The notes beneath the pieces were generated by a model. It saw nothing but the letters and a program-made list of their open reading frames with translations, made no database searches and was not told where the DNA came from. The translations under genes and the position numbers were made by a program. 64,000 nucleotides of DNA from Prunus persica (Eukaryota; Streptophyta; Magnoliopsida; Rosales; Rosaceae). Of the stretch, positions 36,077 through 48,506 are shown one piece after another. How positions within the stretch are numbered: the stretch's first letter is position 1; each line of letters opens with the position of its first letter. The stretch lies in the NCBI RefSeq assembly GCF_000346465.2, contig NC_034011.1, positions 19,447,928 to 19,511,927 on the forward strand, in the 5' to 3' direction.

Positions 36077-37230
36077 AAAGCTTGTAGTTCAAGTGATTAA
36101 GAGTAACTCCACCCATTTGCCTTTAGCCATGGCAAAGAGGGAGGTAGGGCAGTCACTATTCACATGAATAGTGATTGCCCTTGCAAATAGTATTTTGTGT
36201 TTCCACCTATTGCCATGGCTAAGGGCAATTACTATTCATTTTTTTGTTTTTTCACAACTTTTTTTTACTTAAATAATTAATTTGGATAATATTTTCGGAT
36301 AAGATTTTTGGGTTCCTACGTGTCAATACTATTCATATCGGATAAGATTTTATTTTATTAGTTGTATTGGTTGGTATTTATAGAAAAAAAAAAGTATGAG
36401 GATTTTATGTTAAAAGTGAAGAGTATTGGTTGGTATTTATAGACACGGGCGGACCCATAATTTTTTTAGTGGAGGTGCAATATTGGCTAAGTATGAAAAA
36501 TGGTTTTTCGGAATAATCATTTTCTCAAGATAATTTTTGGCGGCTTTTATTCCTTACACATCAAATAAGAAAACTTGATTTTATGGGATTTTAATATGAA
36601 GTATATATTGACTTAATGAGCCATCATTTTTAGCCTAAATTGTATTTTGCACTAAAACCGATTTTTCATATTTTGATTTGGTGGGAATTTGATTTTCTAG
36701 TATTTTTATTTGAATCCAAATGGGGGGTACTTCCTTATTTACATTGTAAACTTAAGTAAATGGAGTAATATAAAAATAAATGAATGTAAACTTGTTGAAA
36801 ATGGAAATAAGGTATAGAGAGGAAAATGTTGAGTATAAAGAGTGAATAATGGTAGAAGTAAAAGAAAATGTAAGAGGATTGGTATTGAAAGGTATTTATA
36901 GAAGAAAAAATCTGACTTTTTAAGAATTTTTTTTTAAAAAAATTTAATACTGGGCGATGACGTCACGCTGACGCAAGCCGTGACGTCATCAGCCTGGGTT
37001 TCGAATGCGGGCTGAACTGGCCCTCGGGCCAGCCCGAGTTGGTGGGTCCCACACGCAACCCGGGCCTGGGCTCCCCGCTGGAACGAATTTTTTTTTCGGC
37101 CCCCCCCCCAGCCTTGGGCTCGGTCTCTCCGGTGAAACCGCTCTAAGAGCATTTATCTCTACACTTGAGGTCCTAAGTTCGATTTTCCTTCCCCAATAAT
37201 GCTTGTATCCAAAAATTAAAAAATTAAAAA
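36077..37230 (+). mobile_element. tRNA-like SINE, split by a Harbinger-type element
   Basis: The two pieces 36077-36100 (GCTTGTAGTTCAAGTGATTAA, an A-box-like start) and 37144-37230 (GAGGTCCTAAGTTCGATTTT, a B-box-like middle, then an A-rich end) line up with the uninterrupted SINE copy at 53530-53638 when the intervening DNA is left out. The junction duplicates TAA. This gives independent support for both elements. Confidence 0.65.
36101..37143. mobile_element. Harbinger-type element inserted in a SINE
   Basis: It is bounded by TAA on both sides (36098-36100 and 37144-37146) and has weakly matched ends: GAGTAACTCCACC and, in inverse, GAGCGGTTTCACC. The left part contains inverted copies of TTGCCATGGCTAAGG-like sequence. 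The right part (36950-37140) is strikingly G+C-rich and contains ATGACGTCACG and CGTGACGTCAT as an inverted pair, plus a C10 run. No transposase is seen. Confidence 0.6.
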
Positions 37231-37575
37231 AGTTTGGATTATACAAGAGGAGAAATAACTACTGCCTTTAACAAACAAAACCTTTCCAACTCCATCATAT
37301 TAATCCACTTGTACACCCGGAATGGATTACAGATCCAGCAAGAATGCTTTTTTAAGTCCTAAGAGAGAGCAAATTACAAGGGGCGGAGCTTCTTATTCCC
37401 ACAAGTACTTTTGATTATTTATTTTGGCCAAAGCCCCAAGGCAAAAGAATTCTTGTGTACAACCAGTGAATCCAACGTTCCTCCAACAATAATTCCCTCA
37501 CATGTCGTTCACGTGACAAATTATTACGATACACATTGTATACACTGGTTGCATGCAAAAATTTCTTCCCATACC
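37231..37575. other. 3' flank of GST copy 3
   Basis: Probable 3' UTR and spacer. Nothing else recognised. Confidence 0.35.
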
Positions 37576-39006
37576 TTAAAATGGGGCACCAAACTGCTGG
37601 AGGACCTTCTTCCAAGAAGGTCTGTTGCTAATATCATCCCACCAAGCAGAGACATGCTTTCTGTCCTTTATCATATACTCCTTCTCCATACTATTTGCCA
37701 AGTAGTAGGTGAATGGAAGGTGGCTAAGATCAGCAAGGCTGAAAAAATCACCAGCCAAATACTTGCTCTTCGACAGCCTCTCCTCGTAAACGTCCAACAC
37801 CTTGCCAAGCTTTTCTTCACTCTCCTGAATGATCTTCGGGTCCGAAGGAAGACCCAATTCTGGGGCAAACAAAATCTGAATAACTAAGTTGTCGAGTGGT
37901 GGGTGATAGTTGCTTGCTTCAACCTCTAGCCATTGTTCCACAAGACCTCTTTCCTCAATTGTCTTTCCCAGCAAATCAGTCCCTTGGGACTTGTATTTTT
38001 CTGCATAGTACCTTATGATTGCGCGCGATTCTGCATATCAAATTTTGACAATTTTATCAAAGAACTTGTTAGATCATTACATTGATGCAGACAAAATAAA
38101 TCCAGATAACAAGTTTGTCATGGAACAATTTGCATAAATTTCTCTCTCCCGAAACATTCCAATGTTTGCTGGATGTTGCGCACAATTTTAAATAAAGAAC
38201 TGAAGTAAAGCCCCAAAATGTAATGCCATATGTAGTTGTACTCTAGCCTTTGATATTATATAGTCAAGTCTTACCCATAGAAAACATGTCCAAATATTAT
38301 ATATCCTGCTGTAATGACTGAAAAGCTTTGCAGATTTAGGAAATTCATCCCAAAAGTTCAAAGCAAAGTAAATACATACTACATAATTACCAGGGTGTAT
38401 ACTAATACCCCGGCAACTTTGTTATCAGGCTTCTAATCTGAAACACATTCAACTTCAAATGAAAATCTGCATGATCGAAGTGGTTTTCATCAACGTTGTT
38501 ATAAGTTAAGAACATCACATCCCAGACTGTTTAGAAATAGAAAATTTCAACTATGCTAACCCTTGTCAGAATTTTCAACATATATCTAACAAAGAAAACA
38601 CAAGAACATTATTATTGAACGACTTAATATTTATCATGAGAGCAAGCAAAAATGGATTAAAGTCAGTGAATGTTAATATAAATTTAAAAAAGCAGCATAC
38701 CATATAAAGTGTAATCCCCATCTTGAATGACAGGAACTTGTCCAAAGGGCTACATGTAAAGACAAAACAATGCAAAGATCATATATATATACATAATTTC
38801 CAAAGAGAAGTATGAGTAGAGCAATCACAATTAACAATTGAAAATTAATAGCTAAAACTAACCTGCAATTTGAGGAATTCAGGGTCTTTGTGCTCTCCCT
38901 TGAAGAGATCAATGGGGCTGGTCTCAAATTCAATCTCCTTCTCAACAAGGCACACTAGCACACGCTTAGGTGAAGCATAGAAAGGGCCATACACCTTTAC
39001 CACCAT
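37576..39006 (-). CDS. Phi-class glutathione S-transferase, copy 3 (GSTF9/10-like)
   Basis: Same family and role as the neighbouring copies. Exons are 39006-38863, 38749-38701 and 38030-37576, giving 215 residues. The catalytic Ser12 lies in YASPKRVLVCL, the glutathione site in PFGQVPVIQDGDYTLY, and the C-terminal domain in VEQWLEVEASNYHPPLDNL and KYLAGDFFSLADLSHLPFTY. Intron 2 (38031-38700) is longer than in the other two copies. A good TATA box (TATATAAG) lies about 80 bases upstream. The order and orientation of the three genes point to tandem duplication. All key residues are intact. Confidence 0.93.
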
Positions 39007-39081
39007 TCTGATTCTTTTGAAAATTGAAAAAACAACGAACTTACAAAGTGTCCGTGCAGAACAGCTTTTGGTACCCAGTTC

Positions 39082-39088
39082 TTATATA
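39082..39088 (-). promoter_or_regulatory. TATA box of GST copy 3
   Basis: TATATAA on the minus strand, about 80 bases upstream of the ATG. The corresponding site is CTATAAG in copy 2 and is lost in copy 1. Confidence 0.55.
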
Positions 39089-40647
39089 GACTCTCTAGCT
39101 CTTCCTCTATCTCTCAGAAGAATGCATTTCTTTACTGAAAAACAGGTATCCAATTTGCCTTTGGTCACTAGTTCTTTTGCTTTGATAAGCTCTTAGCTCA
39201 TCATCATAAGGGGCAGTAGAAATTTAATTATCCTTGACTGGGGCAAGCCAGTCAAATGGTGGCCTATCTACAGTTATCTCTGGTTTATAGGGACACCAAG
39301 GACCAAGGTACCTATAGTCTCCAGAATAAATGCATTCAACGAGGATTATATCATCAAAACCATTGAAAGTTTAAAGTGATCATCACCTTCTAATATTTTT
39401 TTCTACCTCAACTCTGTATAAATTATATTAAATGACTATGTCAAAAAATTGGTCTTTGAAATTTAAAGCCATTCTAAACCCAGCTAGCATAGAAAACCCT
39501 TACATCACAGGCACTGTCTTATATGAAAATTCAAAATAAATTGTAAAAATTTCATGGTTACTGAAGAAAATAAAAACCAACAAGAACATAAATCATGGAA
39601 CAAAAAATACGAAAAAATACGAAAAAATAAATTATTCAAACCTAAAGAAAAAAACTATTCAAAGCGAAGTGGAGCCTTCAGACATCATCATAAGGCCCCG
39701 AGGGTTCGAGGTGGGCAGAGTGGGGAGAGAAAGAGAGACAGAGGAGATGTCATACGAGCAGCAAAGTAACCAAACGCATTCAGATTGAAAACTATAAAAT
39801 TGTATGGGAAATCACGGTCCCCTCAGTTATTTTCGTGTCTACACGGTGTTTGATTAAATGCCGCTTCGAGCAAAGCATTCCTCTGAACTCTTTTTCTCAC
39901 AACCCAGCAGCCGCTCCACTCGCGCCCTTCTGCATAACGCCGACCGGAAGCTTCCATTTATATTTCAGTTTTTTCTTTTTCTTCTGGGTTTTAGGGCTGC
40001 AGTGTTATGTAATTTGGGCCTATTTAGTGGACCTAGGTTGTCCGAGCCCAACCCAATCCATATTTTCTGGGTTTCGATGGGGCCTGAGTTGGGTGACAAC
40101 CACATCAAATATTTTGTCTTCAGAACACCCAAATTCCGAAAAATTATTATGATACCAAAATACAACCATGTGGTGCAAAGAGTTTGTAGTTTAAGTGATT
40201 AAGAATATTTACTCTAATCACATATAATATCAATACTCCTTACATAAACGAGTTATACCACTTATATTATAACACGTAAACATAACCATGCTCCGCACTA
40301 CACTATAGTTACTCACAAACTGCAATGTTTTCAAATGAACAGAGAATGACAGCAATAGAGATTGAAGCATAAATAAATAGTCCAAAACACTGAGATATGA
40401 TTTCCAATAATTCTGTACATTCTAAGCAGCTTAGGATGCTGCCAGCATGACTATATTGACACAGTAATAAAATTTCCAGAATCCGCTTTAATCGTTCAGT
40501 GGCTTGCTTGATGCAAGCCAATCAAGAAGTTGCCCCAAACCCCGAAGAGCCAAACTTCAAATTTATAGTTTTAATGAGCTTAACTTCCTCAACAACAAAA
40601 CTCATGTAACACAAGCAACAAAATGGGATAAAACCACCATCTTTTCA
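39089..40647. other. Intergenic region between GST copy 3 and the JASON-like gene
   Basis: No gene is supported. Frames at 39554-39769 and 39835-40202 have low-complexity or unrecognised translations. A fragment at about 40178-40210 (GAGTTTGTAGTTTAAGTGATTAAGA) resembles the start of the local SINE family. Confidence 0.4.
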
Positions 40648-43569
40648 TCAGAATGAAACCACTGATTTTGGCTGGGATGAAGATTGCAATTGAGAAAGAG
40701 CAGTATCACTCTCCTCAGTCTCATCAAATACAATTGGCTTTCCCTCAATGTGTTTTCTGCATACAAAAACAAATGCTGTTAAGGCAAATCAATGCTTCTT
40801 TAGACAAAAATCACACCCCAGAGCAATTTAATACCTCTGAGAGATGAAACTCTCTTCAGACAATGCCTTCTCTAACCTCTCCTCAAATGGTGTCGCATGC
40901 CAACTCACCTTCTGATCCTGAAAGTTAAAATATCACTTCAGAGTTCAGAACACTGCTTTAAAGATTCAAGGCTGCAAAAAGAAATAGAAAGCACTTTGGC
41001 ATACCTCCTTGTATTTATTAGTTGAGTTTGGGATCCCGTTGCCGTCCCACCACTTCGGCGAGATACGAGTAGGCTCATCTTCATTCCAGTGAGTAGCAAC
41101 AAGCCCAATGATAGGCCTGTCCCCAGGAGTTCTTCCAAAATGGCGAGTTCGACCAGGAACATAACCAAAGTTTTGGTTGTTGTCATCTCGATTTACTGGT
41201 TTCAGCCAGGAGGACAAACTTGATTCGACATTGAACTCTTGTCCAGATGAAGTTTCTTTTGCCCCCACTTCTGATATAGGGGTTGCATTTCCGGATTGGT
41301 TAAGAGATTCTCTTAGCTCACCTGAAAGTCCCTGTGAGTTCGTATCTTCGTCTTTCATTAACTTCCACTGAGAGATGCCCTCTACGGGGTTTTGCACGGC
41401 ATAGACATACTGGGACCTGATTCGAGCCTTTCCATTTGGAAAATTTCCCAGGTTTGCTGGGAAAACAGTTCCTGGTGTCTGCATCTCATCAGACAGAGTT
41501 AGTGGGGTTGGATAAACTGAAGGCTTCGATATGCTCTGTTTTCCTGGAGTTTCAGATACCTTCGCACTCCGGCTATAATTTTCGGATGAAGAACCTCTGG
41601 AGGAATTTGTATTGATATCGCATTCAAAACGAACAGCCTTGCTCCTGCACTGGACATCTGGAGTTGAAATACTCTCAGTCTTGACCGTCGAATCAGTAAC
41701 TATTCCACTGCCTTCAGTAGAGCTGATAGAGATTCCTCCAGTATTCTGTTGGTTCGACATACTACCATTGCAAACAAAATAAATTGGACAAGTGTCAGAA
41801 GCTATGCTATTCCAAGGAAATAAAATCTAAAATGTAAGGACAAACGTCCCACGAATCAAGTATGTTTACTAAATCTAAAAGGTTCCTGAAAGTCCAGATC
41901 ATTACACCAGAAAAAGAAAAAAAAAACTCAATTATTTTATGCAGACCATTTCAAATTGGCACCGATTTTTCCCTATGGAAGCCCAAAAAAATTTCAATGC
42001 TAAACGATGTCAGATTGAAATTATGGTTTAGCAAACGATCTCCCAAGTCATCTATAAATAGCAAATCTATTAATTTTCAAGCATTCAATACAGTTGTAGA
42101 ACCTGCTAGGTGTATGCTCTGAACGACGTGATCCCTTTCCCCACTCTTCACCAAGTTTAATAGGTGTAAGGGGCTGATCTGGTTGATCCTCCTGCTGAAG
42201 TTGTTTAATGGATGTGTTGGGAAGCCATGAGTTGAACTTTGGAGGCTCTGAACCTCTATCATGGTGGGGTGAGCCATTTAACTTTGAAGACGCCTTCCGA
42301 ATTTCAACTGGGGTCTCTACTAACGTACCACAAGCTTTAAGAAACTTGGCCTGCAGAATAAGGTGCGGTTCATAAGTAAAATAATATTTTCCAACAGTAT
42401 AAGAAATTCAAACAAAAATGTGACCAGCAAAATGTAAAAATGAGATTAAATCTACTACAAAAATGGAATTAAAGCTCCATTGAATGTCACATTGTCTAAC
42501 TTATAAAGCAACATGAATTGATATTGTTTCTCCGCTTAAACACCATGATACTGGAAAAGAACGTCTTTGTTGCAGTATATCACATTACAATAAGGGAGCA
42601 ACATGAATTGATGTTGTTTCTTCACTAAAACACCCAAAAAATTAATTGGCAAAAATGGCCCTGTCAGATTCGAATTATGTTATTCTTTAGCATTACCATC
42701 TAAATAATCTATATCTTTAAGTGCCATATTCATTTTCAAGTTCACTGTGCGCAGGACAAAAGATCATTAAATTTGTCAATGTTCTTGCTTATAAGGAAAA
42801 GCCATAGTAAAGAGCTGGAATGCACAAGACTATGGTTCCAATACTTCCAAACTCATACCTCATTCCTCAGCTCCTTGTCAATTTGTGGAGACCCATAACA
42901 TGGACTTTCCCTATCTTTGCTTGGAGAACCTTCTCTCTCTTTGAGAGTTATATGCAAACCAAACAAGAAGTAAAATCAGCAATAAAATTTATGACTCAGA
43001 TAGAAGAAAAAGGTTGATATGCTACAAAAATAATAAAATAATATACCTTCGGCTGAAAATAGAGACGACAAACGGTTTTGAGATATCACGACTTCCTGAT
43101 TAACATAAAGGAAATGAAAAACAAGAAAGCAGTGTTATATTATATAGAACTCATTCATCCACTGTTTGCAAGCTAACTAAAAGAAACACTAATCGACTGT
43201 TGGTAGCTAATAAAACGAAATAGAACAAAACAAATAGTAAATTGAAATGCTTTTGGTTCCATTTTCTATGATATCCTCAGCAACCAAATTAAAAATTGAA
43301 AATTTATATAATCAATTTTTTTTTTCTTAGGCTGATTCAAGATCAAGCACAAATTAGTATTCAATTGACTCTGATTTCCTCAAATTTTCTCAAAATTTCG
43401 AATACTTCACAGAACAGTAAGAACAGACACTGAGAAGACGAAACATTTCTCAGGAACCAAACGGAAACCTTACCGTCTGATTGTTACGGGAGGATTGGGA
43501 GACTAGGTGAGGCCGAGAGCGGAGATGGCGATCGTCCTTGACCCTAAAGCAACCAAAGAAGCAGCCCAT
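40648..43569 (-). CDS. JASON-like protein, seven exons
   Basis: JASON of Arabidopsis is needed for spindle organisation at male meiosis II; mutants form unreduced pollen. Exons are 43569-43474, 43095-43047, 42938-42859, 42350-42103, 41761-41005, 40917-40835 and 40756-40648, all in frame, giving 473 residues. The N terminus is MGCFFGCFRVKDD. The middle is Ser/Pro-rich and low complexity. The conserved C-terminal block runs through RPIIGLVATHWNEDEP, ISPKWWDGNGIPNSTNKYKE and WHATPFEERLEKALSEESF; I recall these as the family hallmark. I chose the ATG at 43569 because it matches the short MGCFF start; the frame is open further upstream. No biochemical domain is known. The assignment to the JASON family is from memory of the conserved block. 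Confidence 0.8.
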
Positions 43570-43730
43570 AGCTCCCGAAACCGACCTGTCAAGAAACCTC
43601 AACACCGATCTGCAGAGAAGCCGTAATTCACGGTCCAACAGCGAGCATAACATCGATTGCGAAAATTAAAAGAAAAATGAAAAATAAAACCCTAGCTTCT
43701 TCTTGGTTTTCTTTTTTAGGTGATTTATGC

Positions 43731-43772
<42 letters not shown>

Positions 43773-46125
43773 GAGAGAGGATGAATGGAGTTGTTGGGTC
43801 GTTTTTGAATTTTGAACAAACAAAACGAGGGAAACAAATACGCCTCGCCAAATTGGAGGGGCCTGGGGACTTGTGTACTTGATCGAGTGCGTTGAATTCG
43901 ATACTCGCTATGTGGGTGGTGAAACGTGGTGCGAGAGGGGCTGATATAGCAATTAGGCAGAAATATTGGGGCCCAAATAGAAAAACAATATATGAGAAAC
44001 CGCGAGTATTGTACTGCATATGGAAGGGAAGGGCGTATGGATGCTCAAGTAAGAATGTTTGTAATTACAGGTTTAATTGTTAACGTCTATCTGTGTACAA
44101 ATTGTCGTCGTCTCTTTTAATAAATAAAATATATTCAGATTATAAAACAAATAAAATGGATTCAGATTGCCCATGCCATTGTTGATTTGTTTCAAAAATG
44201 AAAAAAGGCAAAGCAAATATTTCCTTAGAATAATTTAGGGTGTTGATTTTCTCACTTTTTTTTGTCCATTTACAGTCTTTTTTGTTTTTTTTAATACTTT
44301 TTACTATAACACACAATTTTCAACAAGGAAGTGTAAGTGGACAAAAGATAAGTGGGAACATACAATTCCAAACAGTGTAAGCGGATAAAAGAAGAATGGA
44401 AAAATCAACTCTCATAAATTATTATATGTTATATCGTTGGACGAGATGTTGATATTTTCTATTAGGTATAGTTACTGTATAAGCCCCTTATTTCTCAAAA
44501 AGCGTTTTTCACTTTGAGGGAGGTGGAAGCCACTGTTCTTCCTCTCCTCTCCATTTCCCCTTCCTCCTTTCTCCTCTCTTCCCCTATTTTCAAAGACAAA
44601 AGGTTTCCCCTATTTGTCTTTGTTTTGTTATGATTTTCCTCCACTCATCACAAGCAGATGTGTCTCTGCGTCGGATCTCCATTTGCATTTCAATGTTGGA
44701 TCTCTACCACCATTTTTTTTGCGGTTTCTTCATGTTTGGAATAAGGCGCGCGACTCTTTGGGTTTGTTTTTTTTTGGGTAGTTTTCACCTCACATTTTGT
44801 GAGAGATTTTCATATTTCCTTTGTGAGAGCTTTCCACCTCTGTTATACGAGAATTTCCTTTGTATTGTTAAGGCTTGGTTTTTTCAAGCTTTATCTTTTT
44901 TTGGTTGTTTTGAGTTTGCACTCATAATTGGAATGCATATGTCAAAGTTTCTTTGATCCTGCGTGAACGTTAGTGGAGGAGGCCCAGATTATCTTAATGT
45001 TAAATCACTTTGTTATTGTAATGGCCCTTTGTGGTTACTTTATGGCTAATGACTTTTTTTTGCTGAATTATTAATGTAATCCCAGAATTTCTAAAATAAA
45101 AGAAAGGAATAGTTATTTTATAACATGGGGAGTACAAGCTATGACGTGTGACTATACTTTAGTATCACATTGTCATTTCTTCTATTTTTTTTTGTTGGAA
45201 GTACCACACTGTAATTACTCACCCCATAAGACCATAATATTTCTAACCACTACCTTCTTTTTTCTTTATAGTTTCTCCTTTAATAAGGGAATGTGAATAT
45301 ACTAACCATTGATGCATTATGAGACGCACGTATTCTTCAACAAAACTTTCTTTTTTCATTGACATTTAATGCCAGCATTCTCAAAATTAGATTAAGAAGC
45401 CAAATGGTCACCCTCTTATTATGTTTTTCTTTTCTTTTTTTGTGGAGTTAAAATTTTGTTTTTTGTGTTGGAGAACGAATTGAGTGTTCCAAAAATAAAA
45501 AATAACAAAGAGGTTAGATTTCAAAATTGAAACACATACAAGTCTAATGTGAAAATCTTTTTTGATTAATGATCTGTTATATATATATATATATATATAT
45601 ATTAACCCATTTATGATGTGTATGGAGTGTGAAATTTGCTGTGTGGGGTGGCATGTCATGGAAACAAGGACATGAAAAGCAAATGTCACCGAAAACATAA
45701 AAGTAATCTTCATGGAAGTCTTTGGAAAACTGATCCGAAATAATGAGACGTAATTATCAAAAGTTCAAAAAGCACCATGAGATGTGGAGCCAATAGCTTG
45801 AGCTTAGTGAGGATGAGTCTCTGGGCATGTGGGAAATGGCCCACAATTTAGACCGTAGTCTAGCCCAAGCCCATTGAAAGATTAGCATGACCCAAATTAT
45901 TATGAACGTTGGGCCTAGCGAAGTCTTATTTTTGTCCTCCGTGTACTTCTCTTTCCAACTCAGAAAGAAGTTGCAAGTTCGAATTTTCCTTCTACCATTC
46001 CTAATTTGCCAGTTTCTAATTGTAAAATCTACTTAGCTATGGAAAACCTAGTTGTTGTTGCTACAACGGATAGAGTGAATCTCATCACTCCTTTTTTATG
46101 GGCGACATATACCTCTTTTCGAAGA
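43570..46125. other. JASON-like upstream region and gene-poor DNA, with a (GA)n tract
   Basis: A GA microsatellite of about 18 units lies at about 43733-43769, in the probable leader of the JASON-like gene. The rest (44.1-46.1 kb) shows only low-complexity frames, for example 44630-44956. An (AT)n tract sits at about 45579-45602. No gene is recognised. Confidence 0.45.
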
Positions 46126-46215
46126 TAAATTATAAAGTGATACAGATGTAGACGCTAAATTATAAAGTGATACAGATGTAGACGCTAAATTATAAAGTGA
46201 TACAGATATAGACGC
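46126..46215. repeat. Three tandem copies of a 30-bp unit
   Basis: The unit starts TAAATTATAAAGTGATACAG and ends ATGTAGACGC. Copies at 46126-46155 and 46156-46185 are identical; the third (46186-46215) has one substitution (ATATAGACGC). The repeat is very young. Confidence 0.9.
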
Positions 46216-47430
46216 AATTACGTAATTGGTTTGGCAATATTTGGTACCATCTACGAGGCAACAGATAATTCCATAAAGAATAAACCTAAAATGCAGAAAT
46301 TGTACAAGAAAATTTGAAAACTACACATTTTGTAGAACAGATTGTATGGGCTTGGCAAGATGAAAATTCATTTTCCATAAGATAATGAATCTTTGCCAAA
46401 GGCAAAACAATGAGTGACCAGGGAGTGTACATGACAGAAGGCAAAACAAAATGACGTTTGTGTTCAACTCACACCCAAGTGATAGATAGCAACACCACTC
46501 GATTCACAGCCACCAAATTTGTTCTCACACACACACACACTTGGGTTCTTTCTAGTACAAAATACAATTAAAGTTTGCCAAGCCAAGTGGGTCGTTGTCT
46601 TTTACCAAAAGCACCATAAATTGTCTCCCCATCACTTCGCAAATATATGGTGGCCATGGTGTGTGGTGAACTTAATTGCAGTGGGCCTGTGGTATTCTCC
46701 ATGGCAGCAGAAAAGAACCCAAAAAGTGTACGAAAAGATTGGGGTTGGGAGATCCATGGCCACAACAACAATCCACAATCGACAACCTATGAGTCATTTT
46801 ATCACTTCCATTTTTGTTGTCCACACTTTTTCATCATTGTTATTATGATCCTTGTCTATTACAAACATATGCTAATAAATCAACATATGATTTAATTCAG
46901 TTGTGTGTTAAGGAATTTTTCGTTACGGGGACGAGGTGTGCCCACGCACCACTTGGCTCAGTTACCCTCAGCTTCCTACTCTAGTTCGACCTCTTTGAGG
47001 CATTTTGTCGAACACTTAACTCTTTCAAAAAAATATTATAAATGTATAACAATAATGAGTAGTAAGGACAATTGCATTCATTATTACTTATGTGGATCCG
47101 CTAATAATTAAATGTGCGGTACACCAAAGATTTCATTATTATTATCTACAATGTTGAAAAGTATTTTATGTGTTAATATGCCAACCACTTAATATTACCA
47201 TATATAATATAAAATAATTTTTCTAAACGACATCTCGAAAATTTCAAAGATATTTCAAAGTTTGAATTCACACATTTTAATGTGTTATATGGGATACAAA
47301 ATGCATGATGTGTAGAGTATTAATTATATTATTTTCCATGTTGGTGGTATATTTACGATAAGATCTACCCTATATATGGGAAAGGCCAAACCATCACCAT
47401 TTCCTTTGCATGTGAGAACAAGAAATCAAA
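46216..47430. other. Gene-poor intergenic region
   Basis: Frames at 46519-46895 have no recognisable content. An A+T-rich stretch follows. No RNA gene or bounded repeat is seen. Confidence 0.4.
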
Positions 47431-47628
47431 ATGTCATCTTGGAATTTCTACACCACCACCACATGTCCAGATACCCTGGCTACCCAAAACGATGAAGCAA
47501 AGGTGACGGTGGCCCTCAACAAAAGCATATGGAATCATGGAAGGATCTTCCTCTCTGCTCCTCCAACATACCTACCTACAATACAAGCAGCTGATCAACT
47601 TCATTACTTTGCGCTAACATTCACATAA
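47431..47628 (+). CDS. Possible small ORF (65 codons), unrecognised
   Basis: The frame starts MSSWNFYTTTTCPDTLATQN and ends in TAA. A TATATA sequence (about 47370) and an unusually A-rich pre-ATG context (GAAATCAAAATG) lie upstream, which is what a short plant transcript would need. The protein has no signal peptide, membrane segment or motif that I recognise. It may be a chance frame or the first exon of a dead gene. No function is proposed. Confidence 0.2.
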   Translation: MSSWNFYTTTTCPDTLATQNDEAKVTVALNKSIWNHGRIFLSAPPTYLPTIQAADQLHYFALTFT

Positions 47629-47860
47629 TGTTCAATGATATATATCAAATGATTTGACAATATTAATATTTTAGTAGAAATAATTCATATTTAATATACA
47701 TTATTACGTCAGTTTGGTCGATTAATACGATTCTTCTATTTTTTATTTTTTATTTTTGTGGGTACATTAGGGTCGAACGGGGTGCCAGGGGATTCGAATT
47801 GGGGTACCATATATGGTGGGAACCCATCGGCTATTAGCATTATTCTTTTACCATCTTTAA

Positions 47861-48503
47861 GGCCATCTCCAATTCATGAAGTCAAATCCAAAAAATCTCA
47901 AATTATAGCCCAATTTCTCTCTCAACCCAAGAAAAGTAAAGGGTCAAAATTTGGAAAGACTCAAACTTGGGACTAAATACCAATGCATGTAGATTTTTGT
48001 TGGAGCCCACTCATGGCTGACGCATTCTATGTGCAAGGAGGAATCAATGGGCACCAGGTGTCCTGCTGCTGAAGTTGTCATGCGCCAATAGTCGCGCATA
48101 TTTTTTTATTTTTTAAATTTCAACAATCCATATTAAATCCAAGCTATTTTAACCGTAAAAATAAAAATAAAAATCCAACAGCTGAAATTTAAATCCAACG
48201 GTCAAAATAATACTTTTAATTAATCTAAAGCAAATCCAACCCCAAAACTCACTCCAAACTTTATAAATACCCACCCATGTCTCAAATAAAATTATATTTG
48301 TGGAATTTCAATTTTTTTTTTAGGTCACATTGTTCAAAAAATTAAATTATGAATTTATTTAAAAGGATTAAATGAAGAAAAGTTATCCATGAAAAAAAAA
48401 TAGACTTAAACTATTCTTAAACAATTTAATAAAGTTGTGGACTTAAAATTTGAGTATAAAGGAGTAGGGGAAAAAACGGTTACCAAATTAGTTGGAGAAT
48501 GCC
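47861..48503. mobile_element. Harbinger-type MITE, deletion derivative of the 56.7-60.7 kb element
   Basis: The ends GGCCATCTCCAA and, in inverse, GGCATTCTCCAA are flanked by TAA on each side (47858-47860 and 48504-48506). Internal segments match the larger element: AAATCCAACAGCTGAAA...CTTTATAAATACCCACCCAT (48170-48280) parallels 56820-56935, and the last 150 bases parallel 60480-60690. The protein-coding middle is missing. Confidence 0.75.
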
Positions 48504-48506
48504 TAA

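Noticed and set aside
36934..37246. G+C-rich frames on both strands as a possible gene
   Set aside because: The stretch lies inside a Harbinger-type insertion with clear TAA flanks; frames are Pro/Gly/Arg-rich with a homopolymer run and no domain.
28686..39006. Assignment of the GST cluster to the anthocyanin-transport GST (TT19/Riant type)
   Set aside because: The conserved residues (GKTIEERGLVEQWLEVEA, HPPL, FPSD) fit GSTF9/10 much better than the anthocyanin-related phi GSTs as I remember them.
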